DNA from: Diphasiastrum complanatum
Taxonomy: Eukaryota > Streptophyta > Lycopodiopsida > Lycopodiales > Lycopodiaceae
Assembly (NCBI GenBank): GCA_029204225.1
Contig: CM055098.1
Coordinates: 5,759,246 to 5,823,245 of the forward strand
DNA: 64,000 nt
Direction of reading: 5' to 3'
In this document: piece after piece, positions 20,275 through 30,761 of the stretch
How positions within the stretch are numbered: position 1 is the stretch's first letter
Layout of the letters: each line of letters begins with the position of its first letter
Translations under genes and position numbers: made by a program
Notes under the pieces: generated by a model
The model's database searches: none
Seen by the model: the letters and a program-made list of their open reading frames with translations, nothing else
What the model was told of the DNA's origin: nothing

Positions 20275-20933
20275 GCCCTTCCGGCTGCAATAGTAAGAAT
20301 GTCTTCTACCATACTAAATGTCCTCAGCTTCTTCAAACTTGCAAAGTTGAGATGCCCAAACCTTGCGTGCCACAATTCAGCCAACATTAATGATTGTGAT
20401 GTAGAAGCAACAAGACATGTAGAGGGAATTCGTCGCTCATAGGCATCCATAATGAATAAGCCAGCATGCATTGTTCCCGAAACAATAATCAAGAGTGATC
20501 TTTTAGGATCCTTGACAAGACACTTATCTTCTTTGAACTCAACAACTAGTCCTTGCTTCAACATAGTTGAAATCGAAAGAAAATTCTTCTTGATTCCCAG
20601 AACATAAAGCACATTCTTAATGTACTTTTCTTCACCATTAGGCAAAATGATGGCTACAATTCCAATTCCATGAATAGAATAAGATGCATCATCCGCACAT
20701 TGTACCTTACTTCCATTTTGCACTTTCACTAATTTAGTGAATGCTTCTTTACGAGAAGTCATATGACGAGTAGCACCACTATCAATCACCCATTCAATAG
20801 GCTGAAAATCAGCAACTTGCAAAACAGAATCTGAGTTCTTCACAGATGTAGTAGTACTAGTAGAAGCAATATTAGACACAAAAGCATAGTCTTGGTTGAA
20901 GAGATCACCACTAGCTTCAAGCTCTTGCTCCAA
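20217..20933 (-). CDS. Element C aspartic protease and GAG-pre-integrase domain
   Basis: The frame contains EWVIDSGATRHMT, the copia protease active site (D-S-G-A-T-x-H-M), then VQNGSKVQCADDASYSIHG, IKNVLYVLGIKKNFLSISTM, and the pre-integrase block ELWHARFGHLNFASLKKL with the two histidines of the zinc finger. After about 20280 the frame drifts out of sense (the zinc-finger cysteines lie in the integrase frame). It would process Gag-Pol. Confidence 0.85.
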   Translation of the reverse strand: MEQELEASGDLFNQDYAFVSNIASTSTTTSVKNSDSVLQVADFQPIEWVIDSGATRHMTSRKEAFTKLVKVQNGSKVQCADDASYSIHGIGIVAIILPNGEEKYIKNVLYVLGIKKNFLSISTMLKQGLVVEFKEDKCLVKDPKRSLLIIVSGTMHAGLFIMDAYERRIPSTCLVASTSQSLMLAELWHARFGHLNFASLKKLRTFSMVEDILTIAAGRAWGAYLESFKENLFQLMEL

Positions 20934-21266
20934 AGTAGCAAGTGAAGCACTAGTATCAATTCCTTTACTCTCCTCTTTCGCAAGCTTCTTCTTACAATCC
21001 TTGATGAAGTGCCCATACCTTTTTCAATAATAGAACTTCCCTTTCTTCTTTTGAGTGTTGACATTTTGACCTCCAACGGGCTTTTGCTCATCCTTGGAAG
21101 GAGGATTCCCCTTTCCTTTTGACTTGCCTTTGCCCTTGCCTTTCATGAAGAAAGCTTGATCTTGTTGAGTGTCACCCGCAAAGTTTTGCCTCGTTTGCTC
21201 CTCTTGAAGAAGCAGCCCAACAAGTTCATCAAAGGAGAGTTGTTGTCCCCTAAGAGAGATACTCAA
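20934..21266 (-). pseudogene. Element C gag C-terminus with destroyed zinc knuckle
   Basis: The frame reads RGQQLSFDELVGLLLQEEQT, a lysine/glycine-rich stretch (MKGKGKGKSKGKG), then KKKGKFYY-stop-KRYGHFIKDC. The expected knuckle is CX2CX4HX4C. Here the first Cys is Phe and the second Cys codon is TGA (about 21020-21030), while His and the last Cys remain. The nucleic-acid-binding end of Gag is therefore lost in this copy. Confidence 0.75.
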
Positions 21267-21841
21267 AGATGAAACAAATAGAAGATAAGATAAGATGAAG
21301 GTAATGAGTTGAGAGTAATGGAAACAAATTGAGCATCCTCAATTATCTCATCAATATTGAGAAGCTCCTCACGAAGATCCTTGATCTTCGTCAAATGATT
21401 GGTCACTTGATCCCCTTCTTGCATCTTCAACAAAGAAAGCTGATTTCTAAGATACACCACTCTTGCTAGATTTTTGACTCTATACATAGTATAAAGTGGA
21501 TCCCACGCACTTTTAGATGTCTTACAAGACCTAATATGAGGTAAGATAGATCTTTTCATAGCAAGAGCAACCATAGAATGTGCTTGTGCATCCCTTCTAT
21601 CCCACTTCTTTTGTTCTTCCGAAAATGTAGAAGATGATGTTGATGATGATGATCCACGAGGTGTAGGAGGTGCCAAAGACGGAGGCCTTTCCTCATCACC
21701 ATTGACCAAATCCCACAGCCCTTTCGCTATGAGAAGATTCTTCATCATGTAACTCCACAAGGAGTAGTTTGTGCCATCCAACCGATCTTCACTAAACAAA
21801 GAACCGATAGCTTCCGATTCTTTAGCCATTACCTCCAACAA
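21263..21841 (-). CDS. Element C gag, UBN2-like capsid region
   Basis: The likely start is the ATG at 21829 (MAKESEAIGSLF) or 21841. It reads RLDGTNYSLWSYMMKNLLIA, GLWDLVNGDE, a serine-rich insert, KWDRRDAQAHSMVALAMKRS, SKSAWDPLYTMYRVKNLARV and YLRNQLSLLKMQEGDQVTNH. These are the hallmark blocks of copia Gag (DUF4219/UBN2 families). It forms the particle shell. The frame slips near 21290, where the sense passes to the downstream frame. Confidence 0.85.
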   Translation of the reverse strand: MLEVMAKESEAIGSLFSEDRLDGTNYSLWSYMMKNLLIAKGLWDLVNGDEERPPSLAPPTPRGSSSSTSSSTFSEEQKKWDRRDAQAHSMVALAMKRSILPHIRSCKTSKSAWDPLYTMYRVKNLARVVYLRNQLSLLKMQEGDQVTNHLTKIKDLREELLNIDEIIEDAQFVSITLNSLPSSYLIFYLFHL

Positions 21842-22527
21842 AATTTCAACTTGTAGTAGATAGGAAAGAGAACCTTTTCACAACCAAATCTACTCAAAAA
21901 TTTGCAACAAACAAAGAGCTGAAAGTAGGAGCACAAGATGTCTTTCAATTTGCAACCAAAGTGCCCAAAAGATAATGGATAGATGTCTTTCTACACAAAA
22001 AAACCAGCTTCTTGAAAATTAGGTTAGCTCTGATTGAAGCCTACACCGAAACCCAATTAGGAAGCCAAATAGTGTGATCAACACACACTCCAATAGGGCT
22101 GTTGAAAGCGCCCTACTACTTGCTGAGAATCTGCAAAATTCCAGCCACAAGTTGACCTAACCTTGAATAGGGTTTGCTGAATTTTGGGCGCCCTCCTACA
22201 CAAATGCAAACCTGAAAACAAAAAACAGTAAGATAAGGAGACACCACAACCAAAAATCAGTAGCAGATTTTTGGGCGCCCTCCTCCAAACAAAACTTGCT
22301 GAAAACTGGTTGCATAAAAATCAGATTTGAGATTCCAATTTTTGGGTGCCAAAAATTGCTCCTCCAAGATCTCTGATGGCCGCCCTCCTTCAACCTGAAA
22401 AGAGACAAAAAAGCTGATCCAAACTCCACTTGAAAAGATCAGCAAGATGCTGAAATTTCACAACAAAAAGCAGAGAAGCTCCTCTTCTGGTAGGGCGCCA
22501 ACAAACAAGCTTGTTGCAAATCCGGTA
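21842..22527 (-). other. Element C 5' leader, non-coding
   Basis: The sequence between PBS and gag repeats TTTTGGGCGCCCTCC (22181-22195 and 22268-22282) and related GGGCGCC words. No protein motif is present. Confidence 0.6.
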
Positions 22528-22539
22528 GCTCTGATACCA
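22528..22539 (-). other. Element C primer-binding site (initiator-Met tRNA)
   Basis: The minus strand reads TGGTATCAGAGC immediately after the 5' LTR. This is the standard copia primer site. Confidence 0.9.
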
Positions 22540-22627
22540 TGTAGGAAAGCAAGAGTCAAGTCACCAAGATCTCGTTATCAATCAATCTCCACAGAAAACA
22601 AGAGAGAAGAGGCTGGGCGCCCAACTC

Positions 22628-22679
<52 letters not shown>

Positions 22680-23020
22680 CAACAACAAGAGCAATGGAGA
22701 GCAATGCTTAGCCAAACTGTAAAAATGGAATACACAATGAGCATCTAAGTACTCTACCTGGATGTGGCCAAATGCCACCAAACCCTAAGGTCAACCACTT
22801 ACTAAATGTAGGGCACCCCCAAAAGTCAAGATAGGGCCCCTAAACAAAATTAGACCCCTAAGGACCCACGAGTCAGTACATGACCAAAATTGGGTCCAAC
22901 TGAACTTAAGACAAACTTAAGATGGCCTAAATAACTAAATACCCATGGTTACACAAATCTCAACCTTTTGGGTCAAAGTAACCTATGGATTAACTTTAGC
23001 ATAGTCATTTATTTCTAACA
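22540..23020 (-). repeat. Element C 5' LTR (481 bp) with GA microsatellite
   Basis: Same ends as the 3' LTR. It includes a (GA)n run of about 45 bp (22630-22676) inside the segment absent from the other LTR. CCTTA at 23021-23025 is the right target duplication. Confidence 0.9.
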
Positions 23021-23025
23021 CCTTA

Positions 23026-23500
23026 ACCACTACATTTCGGGTCCAATCTCGTAGCCCATCCTAGATCATAATAAGCGGAAATAATAGAATCGGTAGAACA
23101 AGATATAAATAGTGAAAGTAGTCTGTATTGAAGTTGATGAATTGCAGATGCTTGATGCTTTCGCTATCTACTCTGATTGCACTATGATAATAGTGCATCT
23201 TATTTTGCTATAAATTTCACTCTTACATAAGACTGTAATCCTTCTTCAAGTGTGGATGCCCATCCTAGTAGGATCTCCTCCAACAATTTTCTCTCCAAAG
23301 TGATGATTGCACCTATTTGATCTATTGAGGAAGGCCACTCCTTTCTCCAAGATTGATCTTGCATCCTAACACCATCATTTTGTAATTCGTCAGTCTATAT
23401 GAGTTACTTATGTTGCTTTTTGGAGTTTGAAATGAACATGCAAATTTGAAAATGTCAAAAATAACATCTGCAAATCCTTACTCAATAAATTTGTGCTTGT
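23026..23500. other. Uncharacterised intron sequence left of element D
   Basis: No clear gene. It may include decayed 5' parts of element D, but no motif is readable before about 23530. Confidence 0.35.
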
Positions 23501-25250
23501 TCAATAATCATATCACTTTTCAACTCCGCTTTTAGAACCGACTATGCTAAGTGTTCCAAATGTTACTATGCAATTTCACGACAGAGTTTCTAGGTTTTCC
23601 TATTACTAATGGCATGGTCTAGCTTGATCCCTCCAAGGTCCAATCCATTGTGGCATGGGCTACTCCTTCGCATCCATAGGATGTTTGCATGTTCCTTGGT
23701 TCATCACCCACCAATTTGCAGAAGTGCATTCTCATTTTGCCACAATTGCCTCCTCCCTTAGAGCGTTACTCTACAAAGGACTTGCTTTCAAATGGACTTC
23801 CAAGTGTCAAACCTCTTCTAACAAGACCTTAATATACCTACTAGTCTTCTATTCACCTTAAGAGATCCTTCGTTATTGAGAGCGATATTAGTTTTGTTGG
23901 AGTCAATGCCATCCTCTACCAAGATCAAGGGGTCGGTGCACGATTCCAAAAGCTCAATTCTTAGGAATACCTATGTTGTGTATATAAAAACTAACTGCTT
24001 GCAATTTGTCTATGAATCAAAACTTGGAGCCATTATCTCTTCCAGGTTCATTGACCTTCATACCAATCACCAATTGCTCAAATAATTATACACTCAAAAG
24101 GACATTAATAATAGATAAATTCAATTCCTTAAGTATTCCACTTTGATGTCAAGATCCGGCCAAAAAAATGTTGCCATTGATACCCTGGCTCAACTCTTTG
24201 ACACACTCACCCCCACTTCTCCTAACTAATTTCATACCCTCCCATAGGGATGATAGACGATTTGATGTGTACTAAATCGATGATAGAGGATTATTTGCAA
24301 CCATGTGGGTGTTGGGACCAGCATACGTGTTTAGTAGAGTACATTTTTACAATAGTTTAGTCAACAACAGCACAGGCATATCTCCTATTTCGTTGCCTCA
24401 AGGGTGCTTAGCATCTCTAAGTATTCCAAGTCCTATAGATAATGTTCCAATGGTCGTGCTTTCCTTTCTAACAGAGACTAGAGATATTAGCATGTGCACT
24501 CAACGACATTTGCAACATATACAACACCAATATGACATAGTTGCAAATAAGCGTAGACAATATATAGAGTATCACGGGCTGTTGTTGGTGCATATGAGGA
24601 ATATGCTCTATAGTTCCAGATGATCCTGAGCAGTTTGCGTACCTTCATTCAGGTGTTATTCAAAATCAAATTTAGCAAAGTTGCTGCTGACTTCAAATGC
24701 TGTTTCTCGTCAGTGGGATGGGTGTCCTATAGATGAGGCTACATGGGAGCCTGTCGATGTTTTTGCTCCGACACCACTTCTACAAGACCGGGCTCATGCA
24801 CTTGTAGCTGCTATGCAATTACCAGCATCACAAGATCCTCAGCCCTGGGGACTTCCTGCTTCAACATTATTATGATAATTTTTTATTGTGTATGCTCGTT
24901 GTTATGCCACAGTGAGGAAAATGTTTTTTTAGATCAGGGGCAAGTAAAGAACACATTGTACTCATTTATGTGACCCTGGTCCCTGAGACCCTTTCCCTGG
25001 TTGTTCGGATGTAATGCCCCACTTGTTTTTTAAGTGCTTTGTTTAGGGTTTCTAGAAGTAACTTGCAGGTACGCTTGTTGCTTCTACATTTGGGCCTAGT
25101 CTTGCCCAAATTGATAGTTCCTGAAAGCTTCCTTAAGAGTTCTCCATAGTTGTATCAATAGAATACTTGCTATTGTAGGTGACTCTATTGCAGTCCTTGT
25201 ATAGGATCCTCAGTATAAATCAATCAATCTAGCATCTCTCACTGTCTAGA
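23501..25250 (+). mobile_element. Element D: old Ty3/gypsy chromovirus remnant
   Basis: Plus-strand scraps in gypsy order with many stops. About 23545-23660 is RT thumb (YAKxSKCYYA, then GF.ITNGMV and DPSKVQSIVAWATP). 23690-23860 reads FAEVHSHFATIASSLRALL. 23875-23970 is RNase H (IESDISFVGVNAILYQDQ). About 24170 reads NVAIDTLAQLF. 24310-24600 is the integrase C-terminus (YNSLVNNSTGISPISL; HLQHIQHQYDIVANKRRQYI). 24700-24875 is a chromodomain-like QWDGCPIDEATWEPVDVF ending in TGA. A purine-rich GATCAGGGGCAAG near 24933 could be the polypurine tract, with a decayed 3' LTR to about 25250 (TATAAATCAATCAATC near 25213). Far more decayed than element A, it must be an older insertion. Confidence 0.75.
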
Positions 25251-25492
25251 CAAAGTAGAAGCATGGCCTCAAGTGTAATCGATACCATGACATATGAACT
25301 ACGATAACTCTACACAGACATCCAATCAAAACGTTGTACAGAGTAGATGCAGCAACCTTTAATAGGCAAGACCCTGGTGTGGTCAAATCCTAAAATAATG
25401 TATGCCAAATGTGAGAGAAGGGAAACAGAAGATATATATATTGCTGAAGACCATTAAACGGTTTGCGCGTGTAAATTCATGTAAAATATCAC
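25251..25492 (-). other. Start of LRR gene intron 1
   Basis: Intron sequence next to the exon 1 donor (CTTCCAG followed by GTTTGTGATA). No other feature seen. Confidence 0.5.
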
Positions 25493-25882
25493 AAACCTGG
25501 AAGAAAATCAAGGGATTGAAGCCAGCTGCATCCGCTCAAATCGAGTCTAACGAGATCTTTTGCAAAGCACAGGCTTGTTAATCCTTTATGATTCAACCCG
25601 GCAATGTCGCGGAGCCTTAGGCTGCGAGGATTCCAGAAAGCCTTACACAATATTTCCAGCTCCAATGGCTTACAGGAACGGCATCTCTTCTTGATATGTT
25701 GGTAGAGTGTTTGCCCTAGCTCCAAGGGAAGAAGGTGAAGATGAGCAGCAAAGAGGCTGAGATTTGTTGTTATGATATGTGTGCAGAGTTGAATTAAAGG
25801 AGGACATTGCCGCCGAAGAGGAAGAAATGTGGGTGCAGCTTCAGCGTCTGCATCTGTGCCATTGTCTATCTTCCTTTTGCGA

Positions 25883-25887
<5 letters not shown>
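25493..25887 (-). CDS. LRR (RNI-like) protein, exon 1
   Basis: The ATG at 25887 opens MDRKRKIDNGTDADAEAAPT, a basic then acidic N-terminus. It continues with PPLIQLCTHIITTNLSLFA and LPLELGQTLYQHIKKRC, a segment like the N-terminal helical cap of plant RNI/LRR proteins (reminiscent of an F-box but not a clear one). The first repeats follow: LEILCKAFWNPRSLRLRDIA and KDLVRLDLSGCSWLQSLDF. The exon ends CTTCCAG before GTTTGT, in phase 1. A CT/GA microsatellite lies just 5' of the start. The protein is probably a soluble protein-interaction factor; its pathway is not identifiable. Confidence 0.72.
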
Positions 25888-25917
<30 letters not shown>

Positions 25918-25985
25918 ATCTTTCTTTCTTTAAGTCTTTCCTACTACCCTCGCACCTTTCGTTAGGCGTCAGCTTTAAATAAGTG
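25888..25985 (-). promoter_or_regulatory. Probable 5' UTR/proximal promoter of the LRR gene with GA repeat
   Basis: The minus strand has (GA)n at 25889-25914 followed upstream by GAAAGAAAGATAAA-type sequence. GA repeats just upstream of the ATG are common in plant 5' UTRs and can bind BPC/GAGA factors. No TATA box was assigned. Confidence 0.4.
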
Positions 25986-27769
25986 CTTCCTAGGGCATAA
26001 TAAATACGTTCTGACTATTATGCCCAATTTTTTTAACAAATTAAAACTCAAAATATATACTGAGGTGTTGCTTTTTTAACATTGCACGTCATTACGCTAC
26101 CATGTGGCACATCCAAACCGGTGAAAAAAGTTAAATTACCCATTACACAATGGAATGTGCCGAGTAGAGGACATTATGTTCGATTGCTTTCCAAAAGTTT
26201 TTAGGCTTAACCCCATCTAAAACATTCTAGAAATCTTTACCAAGCAAAATGTTCTCTACACGACACTTTCCATAATATGTAATGCCAAGTTTTCACTTCC
26301 TTTTCTTTGTATTTTGGATGTACCTTCAAAGGCAAAGCACTCTTTCTATCCAAAATTGTCATTAGGGATTCTATCAGCCATTCAACAATTCAGTAATCTA
26401 ACAATTCTGTCAACGGGGGCACGAGATGCAAATCCAATGGATGTGGATGCATGTGGTTAAGTGAGAGACTAGATGAATGGTCTCTCACTTAAGTAAATAT
26501 GTTGGATGTGTATTTGAGCGCAACATTTATTGCTTGTGCTTTTTAAAACCATGCATCTCTGAGGGTAGTTTCAGACTACATTGTCTGGCAAGTCTTAAAT
26601 TTAAAATGGAGTTCTTCCATTAGTACCAAAAAAAAAATGGCGTCTCCCCCCCTTTCAAACTTAGCTTGTGTTTTAAAAATGTGGCAGATGAGGTGGCATG
26701 GGACCCATGCCACCTAGGGCCAACTCAAATCCATGTTTTGGGCCTGTGAACATTGTCCGACATGTTGACTTGCAACAAAAAACAAAAAAAAATGGACACC
26801 CGAGAGTTAGACTTAGTTGGGGATGTGCACATCCACATTTGGATGACATCATGACAGTTGAGCCAAAAATTAATGCATGTGGCCCTACCTCTCTCTTTAT
26901 TAATTTACTCTAACACCCAAGCCCTAACCCTAAAATATAAAAATCAACACAGAAAATATGGAGTTTATATTTTGAATTACAAATGCATACTTGCACAATA
27001 GAACCATTGACACAACTTTACAGATTTGTATTGGATGCCAATAAACAAGAACGATGTGGTAGTATACCACAAAGGCCTTGCCATGTCATAATGTCATATT
27101 TTCAGTTTATGTTTGGGTTTTGATATATGCAATTTAATATTAATATGTCGTAAGTCTAGAATAGACATTTAAAACTCACAACAAAAAGATAAGATTTGTT
27201 AATGATTACAATTATGGTGTATTGGATAACATAATCCATGATGGATTATAGGTGGCACATGAGAAGCGTAATATGTTATGACATGATGTGTGTGAAACAC
27301 ATAAAGTTGTTCAAAAGGCAACAAATCGCTTATATATTAGATGGATGCTAGGAATTGTCAAAGATAGTATGAGTTTCAACGTATACTTCAAGGACATTGT
27401 ACTCGTAAAAGATAAAATAGTATGCTTTTCAACCTAAGCACAAGTAATAAAATCTTAAAAATTGAATTGACTATAATAATAACCTTGTTTAATTTCGTAT
27501 TTGCTTTGATCTACTAGAGCTAATTGACATCATAATTTATAATTGATTATATTTGGTGTGATTGTCTATATTTTATTAAACATGAGAGTTTTATGAATTT
27601 TGTAAGCTCTAGATTTCTTGAATTTGATCATTAAATATGAGCAAGCTTGAGTGATATCGACCAAAATTGAATTATCTTAATTGATAGACATCAAACTTGA
27701 GCTATTTTGAGCCAAAAAAAATTCATAAGATGTGGTCCATTAGCCAATTTGTTATAAGGGTTTTATGTA
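25986..27769. other. Intergenic AT-rich DNA, no gene recognised
   Basis: Both strands were read; open frames are short and motif-free. 27600-27720 shares AAATTGA/GATAGACATCAAACTTGAGC-like wording with the repeat block inside element C. Confidence 0.4.
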
Positions 27770-27900
27770 GATACACTTGCCTTTCTTCTTGGTCTTGCTA
27801 GAAGATCCCTCGTCTTCCTGAGTCTTGGCGAATTGTTGTTTAGACTTCTTCGTGCCCTTGCCCTTGCCCTTGCCTTGTTTTTGTCGGGCGCACTCCGAAC
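27770..27900 (-). pseudogene. copia gag C-terminal fragment, lysine/glycine-rich
   Basis: The minus strand reads KGKGKGKGTKKSKQQFAKTQ, EDEGSSSKTKKKGKC and an IYIK end. It has the same design as the element C gag tail (KGKGKG run, then KKKGK and the first zinc-knuckle Cys). Only about 40 codons survive. It probably belongs to the element whose leader, PBS and LTR end lie at 27900-29021. Confidence 0.5.
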
Positions 27901-28944
27901 ACTTTCTCCACTGCAATCACTCTATTTTGCGGTACCGTACTTGCAGGTACAATCTGGGTGCCCTTCGTTTGGAGGTTATAGCCTTTCGTTTGGGTCAAAA
28001 CGGATGAAGGACCCAAAAATAAGGATTTTTCTAGTTTTGAACTGTTTCTTCAAAATGAAGAAACTCTGCCCTTCAGTGAATTTGGACCCAACTCCAATTT
28101 CAACTTGAAAATTTTTAATGAAGTTGCAATGTAAATTGCACTTCAGGCCCCTTCCATTGAAGTTAGAATGGAAACTCAACAGATCCAATGGCTCTTCTCA
28201 ATCCGATGGCCCTGGTGCTTGCATCCTCCACCGTAGATTTCAACAAGATTCAATCTTGTGGCTATCAAAGGTCTGGCGCGCTAAACAAGGCTCCTCCAAC
28301 CGCAATCCCCCTACGGCCGCTATCAGTTAGGCCTCACTGGCCGCGCGCGATAGCCCATGGGCTCCTCTCTCCTCCTCCTTCACAAGCTATGGTGGATGAG
28401 GATTTTTACACCTTCATTGGATCTGATCCAGCACTCTACACTACTTGCGGTTGTCCACGACTGTTTACCTACTGATTAATCTCTCCAGGGCGCCCTCCTA
28501 CAAGCTTTTACAGCTCCAAGAACCGTTCAGAACAAAGAGATAACTGTGATTTTATGTTTTTCTCACAAAATTGATTAGATGAACACTTTCTCTAAGCAAG
28601 CTAGATGTTGGGCTCTAGAGGAGTAGACACACAAGTTGTCCATAAAAATTTCAAGAAACTGTTCTCAAAATGGTCTCCGCTTGAATGCACACCGACTGCA
28701 AACGCCAAGTAGCCTCCCTTCAGAATTTCAAAATTCCGTTTGGCTAAGATTCTGATTCAGCCGACAACTCTTGTCTCTGAATCCTCACACAGTCTCAAGC
28801 TCAACAAGCTTCTATGTGCTAGAATCTGTGCACCGGTGCTTCACTTTCCATCTACAACCCGCCATAAACCCCGAACTCTTAGAAGACTCTTCTCCTGAAG
28901 CTCTCTTCAACGGCGACACTATATAGTGTGTACACTCCCTGTAT
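27901..28944 (-). other. Likely retroelement leader, non-coding
   Basis: Lies between the gag fragment and a PBS on the minus strand. It contains a GGGCGCCCTCCTAC word (28490-28503) like the element C leader. Open frames at 27825-28475 have no recognisable motif. Confidence 0.4.
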
Positions 28945-28957
28945 GGCTCTGATACCA
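28945..28957 (-). other. Primer-binding site (initiator-Met tRNA)
   Basis: The minus strand reads TGGTATCAGAGCC directly after an LTR end. Confidence 0.8.
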
Positions 28958-29021
28958 ACTTAGAATTTGCTTCAAACATAAACACAGATCATGCTACACA
29001 GTAACACAGGCAAAAAAATGT
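28958..29021 (-). repeat. LTR 3'-end fragment joined to integrase coding sequence
   Basis: The minus strand reads GCCTGTGTTACTGTGTAGCA ... GCAAATTCTAAGT, matching the end of the LTR at 35790-36064. Only about 64 bp remain. Its inner edge abuts integrase codons of element E. Confidence 0.7.
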
Positions 29022-29323
29022 TGGTACTCCTTAAACTCGACAGAGATGTATTCTCCACCGTTGTCTGACCTTAATCGTCCTTCCAGTCTCTTTTTATAGA
29101 CGCTCCTTGAAAATTCTGAAGCAGTTGAAAGCTTCTGATTTCTTTTTTATGAAATACACCATTGTCCTTCTGGAGAATTCGTCAATAAAGGTTATAAAAT
29201 ACTTGGCATCCTTCAGCAAAGGATTTTTCATTGGGCCACAAATATCTGAATGTACAACATCTAACAATCCTCTAGCAATATGCTGATGGCTTGACTTCAA
29301 TGGTTTCCTAGTCTGTTTACCAA
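29022..29323 (-). pseudogene. Element E integrase core, truncated
   Basis: The frame reads VVHSDICGPMKNPLLKDAKY (first catalytic Asp), FITFIDEFSRRTMVYF and KSEAFNCFRIFKERL. After a frame change it gives a DNGGEYISVEFKEYQ-like block (second Asp), where it runs into the LTR fragment. The catalytic Glu region is missing. Confidence 0.8.
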
Positions 29324-30060
29324 CTAGACAGTCTTCACAGACAAGTAACTCGACTTTTTCGCGAGGATAGTCGAGATCAAGACAATAGATTGTCTAGACA
29401 TTCGTTGTACAACAACATGATTTAAATGACCAAGTCTATAATGCCAAAGTAAATATTTATTTGTATGAATTGAAGTACTGCGAGCCTGACTAGAGGCAGA
29501 AAAGCAATGACTTAATTTATACAAGTATCCATGCCTCTTTCCGAGTGCTAGGATTTTGCCAGTCCTATCAACTACTTTACACTGATCACATTCGAACTCT
29601 GCTCTATGTCCTAAATCTGTGATTATGCTTACAGAGAGCATATTCGTAGATAAATTTGGTACATACAGGACTTTAGAGAGTAGCTTAGATTGATCATTTG
29701 CAAAGCTTAATCTTACAATGCCTTCATCTTTGATAGCTTGTGTACTATTGTCACCAAGGTGAACAAACTTCTGGGTACTGTAAGGTGTATAGGATTCGAA
29801 ACAGCCAATGAGGCTAGTCATGTGCTGAGTGGCTCCGGAATCCAAGAACCAAGAACTGTCGCCAGATGTTTCTTGATGGTTGGTCATGAAGGCATCATGA
29901 TCTGCTTCTTGAATAGGCTGTGGAGCTTCTGCAGCTGCATTTGCCACTTGATTCGACTGTCCCTTGCTATTGTTCTTCACGTGAAGTATTCGACAATCTT
30001 GAATTTCGTGGTTGTTTCGTTTGCAGTATCTACAGAACAACTTCTTCTTTGTCTACGGAT
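29324..30060 (-). CDS. Element E zinc knuckle, protease and pre-integrase region
   Basis: A 238-codon minus-strand frame opening with MFCRYCKRNNHEIQDC, a perfect CX2CX4HX4C knuckle. A linker leads to SSWFLDSGATQHMTS (protease active site), VHLGDNSTQAIKDEGIVRL, KVLYVPNLSTNMLSV and the GAG-pre-integrase motif LLWHYRLGHLNHVVVQRM. The frame ends at the start of the integrase finger, where two later cysteines are out of frame. It would process Gag-Pol and chaperone RNA. Confidence 0.85.
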
Positions 30061-30761
30061 TCGATTGTTCCTTGTGCTGAGCTAGTTTCTGGTCTGGCTT
30101 TAATTGCTTTGGGTCTTTCTTCTTCTTCTACTTTGTCATGCTCTTGTTGGTGTACAAGACATGAGAATCAGCTGAGGAACTCGAGGCTTCGTTCCTTCGC
30201 GTGTCTTCCTACAAGAACATAGTAATGACTCTCGAAAGAGTCAATTCTGGATGAGTCGTGATGATCATCACCCAACTGTCGTAAGAGCTTGGCAAGCTTG
30301 TAAGCAGTTGCATCATTGCGTCTTGATCGTCTATGACAGATCCGATAGCGACCATTTGTCTTAGCAGGTTCTTGAATTGATTAATGTGATTCTGTAGAGA
30401 ATCACCATTCGTCATCTTGAGGGAGTAGAATTTCTTCCTTGAGATGTAGTTTAGAAGCTATATCTCGCACTTCATATAGTGTGCTCAAGATGTCCCAGAC
30501 TTCTTTTGATGTTTGGGCCTCGGATACATGGCCGATCTGAGTATCCGTGATGTTGAGGATGATCAGCGTGAAAACTTTTCCATCCCTCAACTTCCATCTG
30601 GCGATTGTCGTCTCGTCCGCTTTGGGTTTTCCTTCTGCGCCTGTTACAACGTCGTACAATTCTTTTGCCATTAGTACAATTTTCATCTTAAATTTACACA
30701 GATGGTAATTGGCTCCATCAAGCTTGTCCATGATAGGACTGGCTTTCCCTTGGGAATCCAT
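30061..30761 (-). pseudogene. Element E gag
   Basis: It starts at the ATG at 30761 (MDSQGKASPIMDKLDGANYH). The copia gag blocks KFKMKIVLMAKELYDVVTG, IARWKLRDGKVFTLIILNIT and TSKEVWDILSTLYEVRDIAS follow. A frame change near 30410 leads to DSLQNHINQFKNLLRQMVAI and LLTSLPSSYDSWVMIITTH. A second break near 30200 separates it from the basic tail before the zinc knuckle. Confidence 0.8.

Larger units (their letters stand above)
16613..23020 (-). mobile_element. Element C: Ty1/copia retrotransposon with complete ends, pol broken
   Basis: A 6.4-kb element on the minus strand with CCTTA duplications, TG..CA LTRs, a perfect initiator-Met PBS, gag, protease, integrase, reverse transcriptase and RNase H in copia order. 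gag has lost its zinc knuckle, and RT is split by about 0.6 kb of unrelated, internally repeated DNA, so this copy is not autonomous. The two LTRs differ by a ~113-bp segment that includes a GA microsatellite. It lies in the largest intron of the LRR gene. Confidence 0.9.
2318..25887 (-). other. Gene model: RNI-like leucine-rich-repeat protein, five exons visible
   Basis: This entry spans the host gene built from the exons listed separately. Exon 1 ends after the first base of a codon (phase 1). The exons at 12496-12591, 3195-3272 and 2591-2719 can all be read as phase-1-to-phase-1 cassettes of 96, 78 and 129 bp, and the last exon enters in phase 1 and reaches a stop. Donors are GTTTGT, GTAAGA, GTAATC and GTATGT, and the last three acceptors have good pyrimidine tracts. 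The introns of about 12.9 kb and 9.2 kb contain elements B, C, D and A. More LRR exons probably remain undetected in those introns, so the protein is incomplete as listed. Joining these exons into one transcript is inference from strand, order, shared phase and LRR content. Confidence 0.6.

Noticed and set aside
27825-28475. Overlapping plus-strand frames suggestive of a small gene
   Set aside because: No motif, no splice support, and the minus strand carries gag and leader features that explain the region better.
28945-28957. Sequence resembling the 3' end of a tRNA gene
   Set aside because: It is a retroelement primer-binding site next to an LTR end; no tRNA body is present. The same applies to the tRNA-Asp-like words at 50504, 52558 and 55189.
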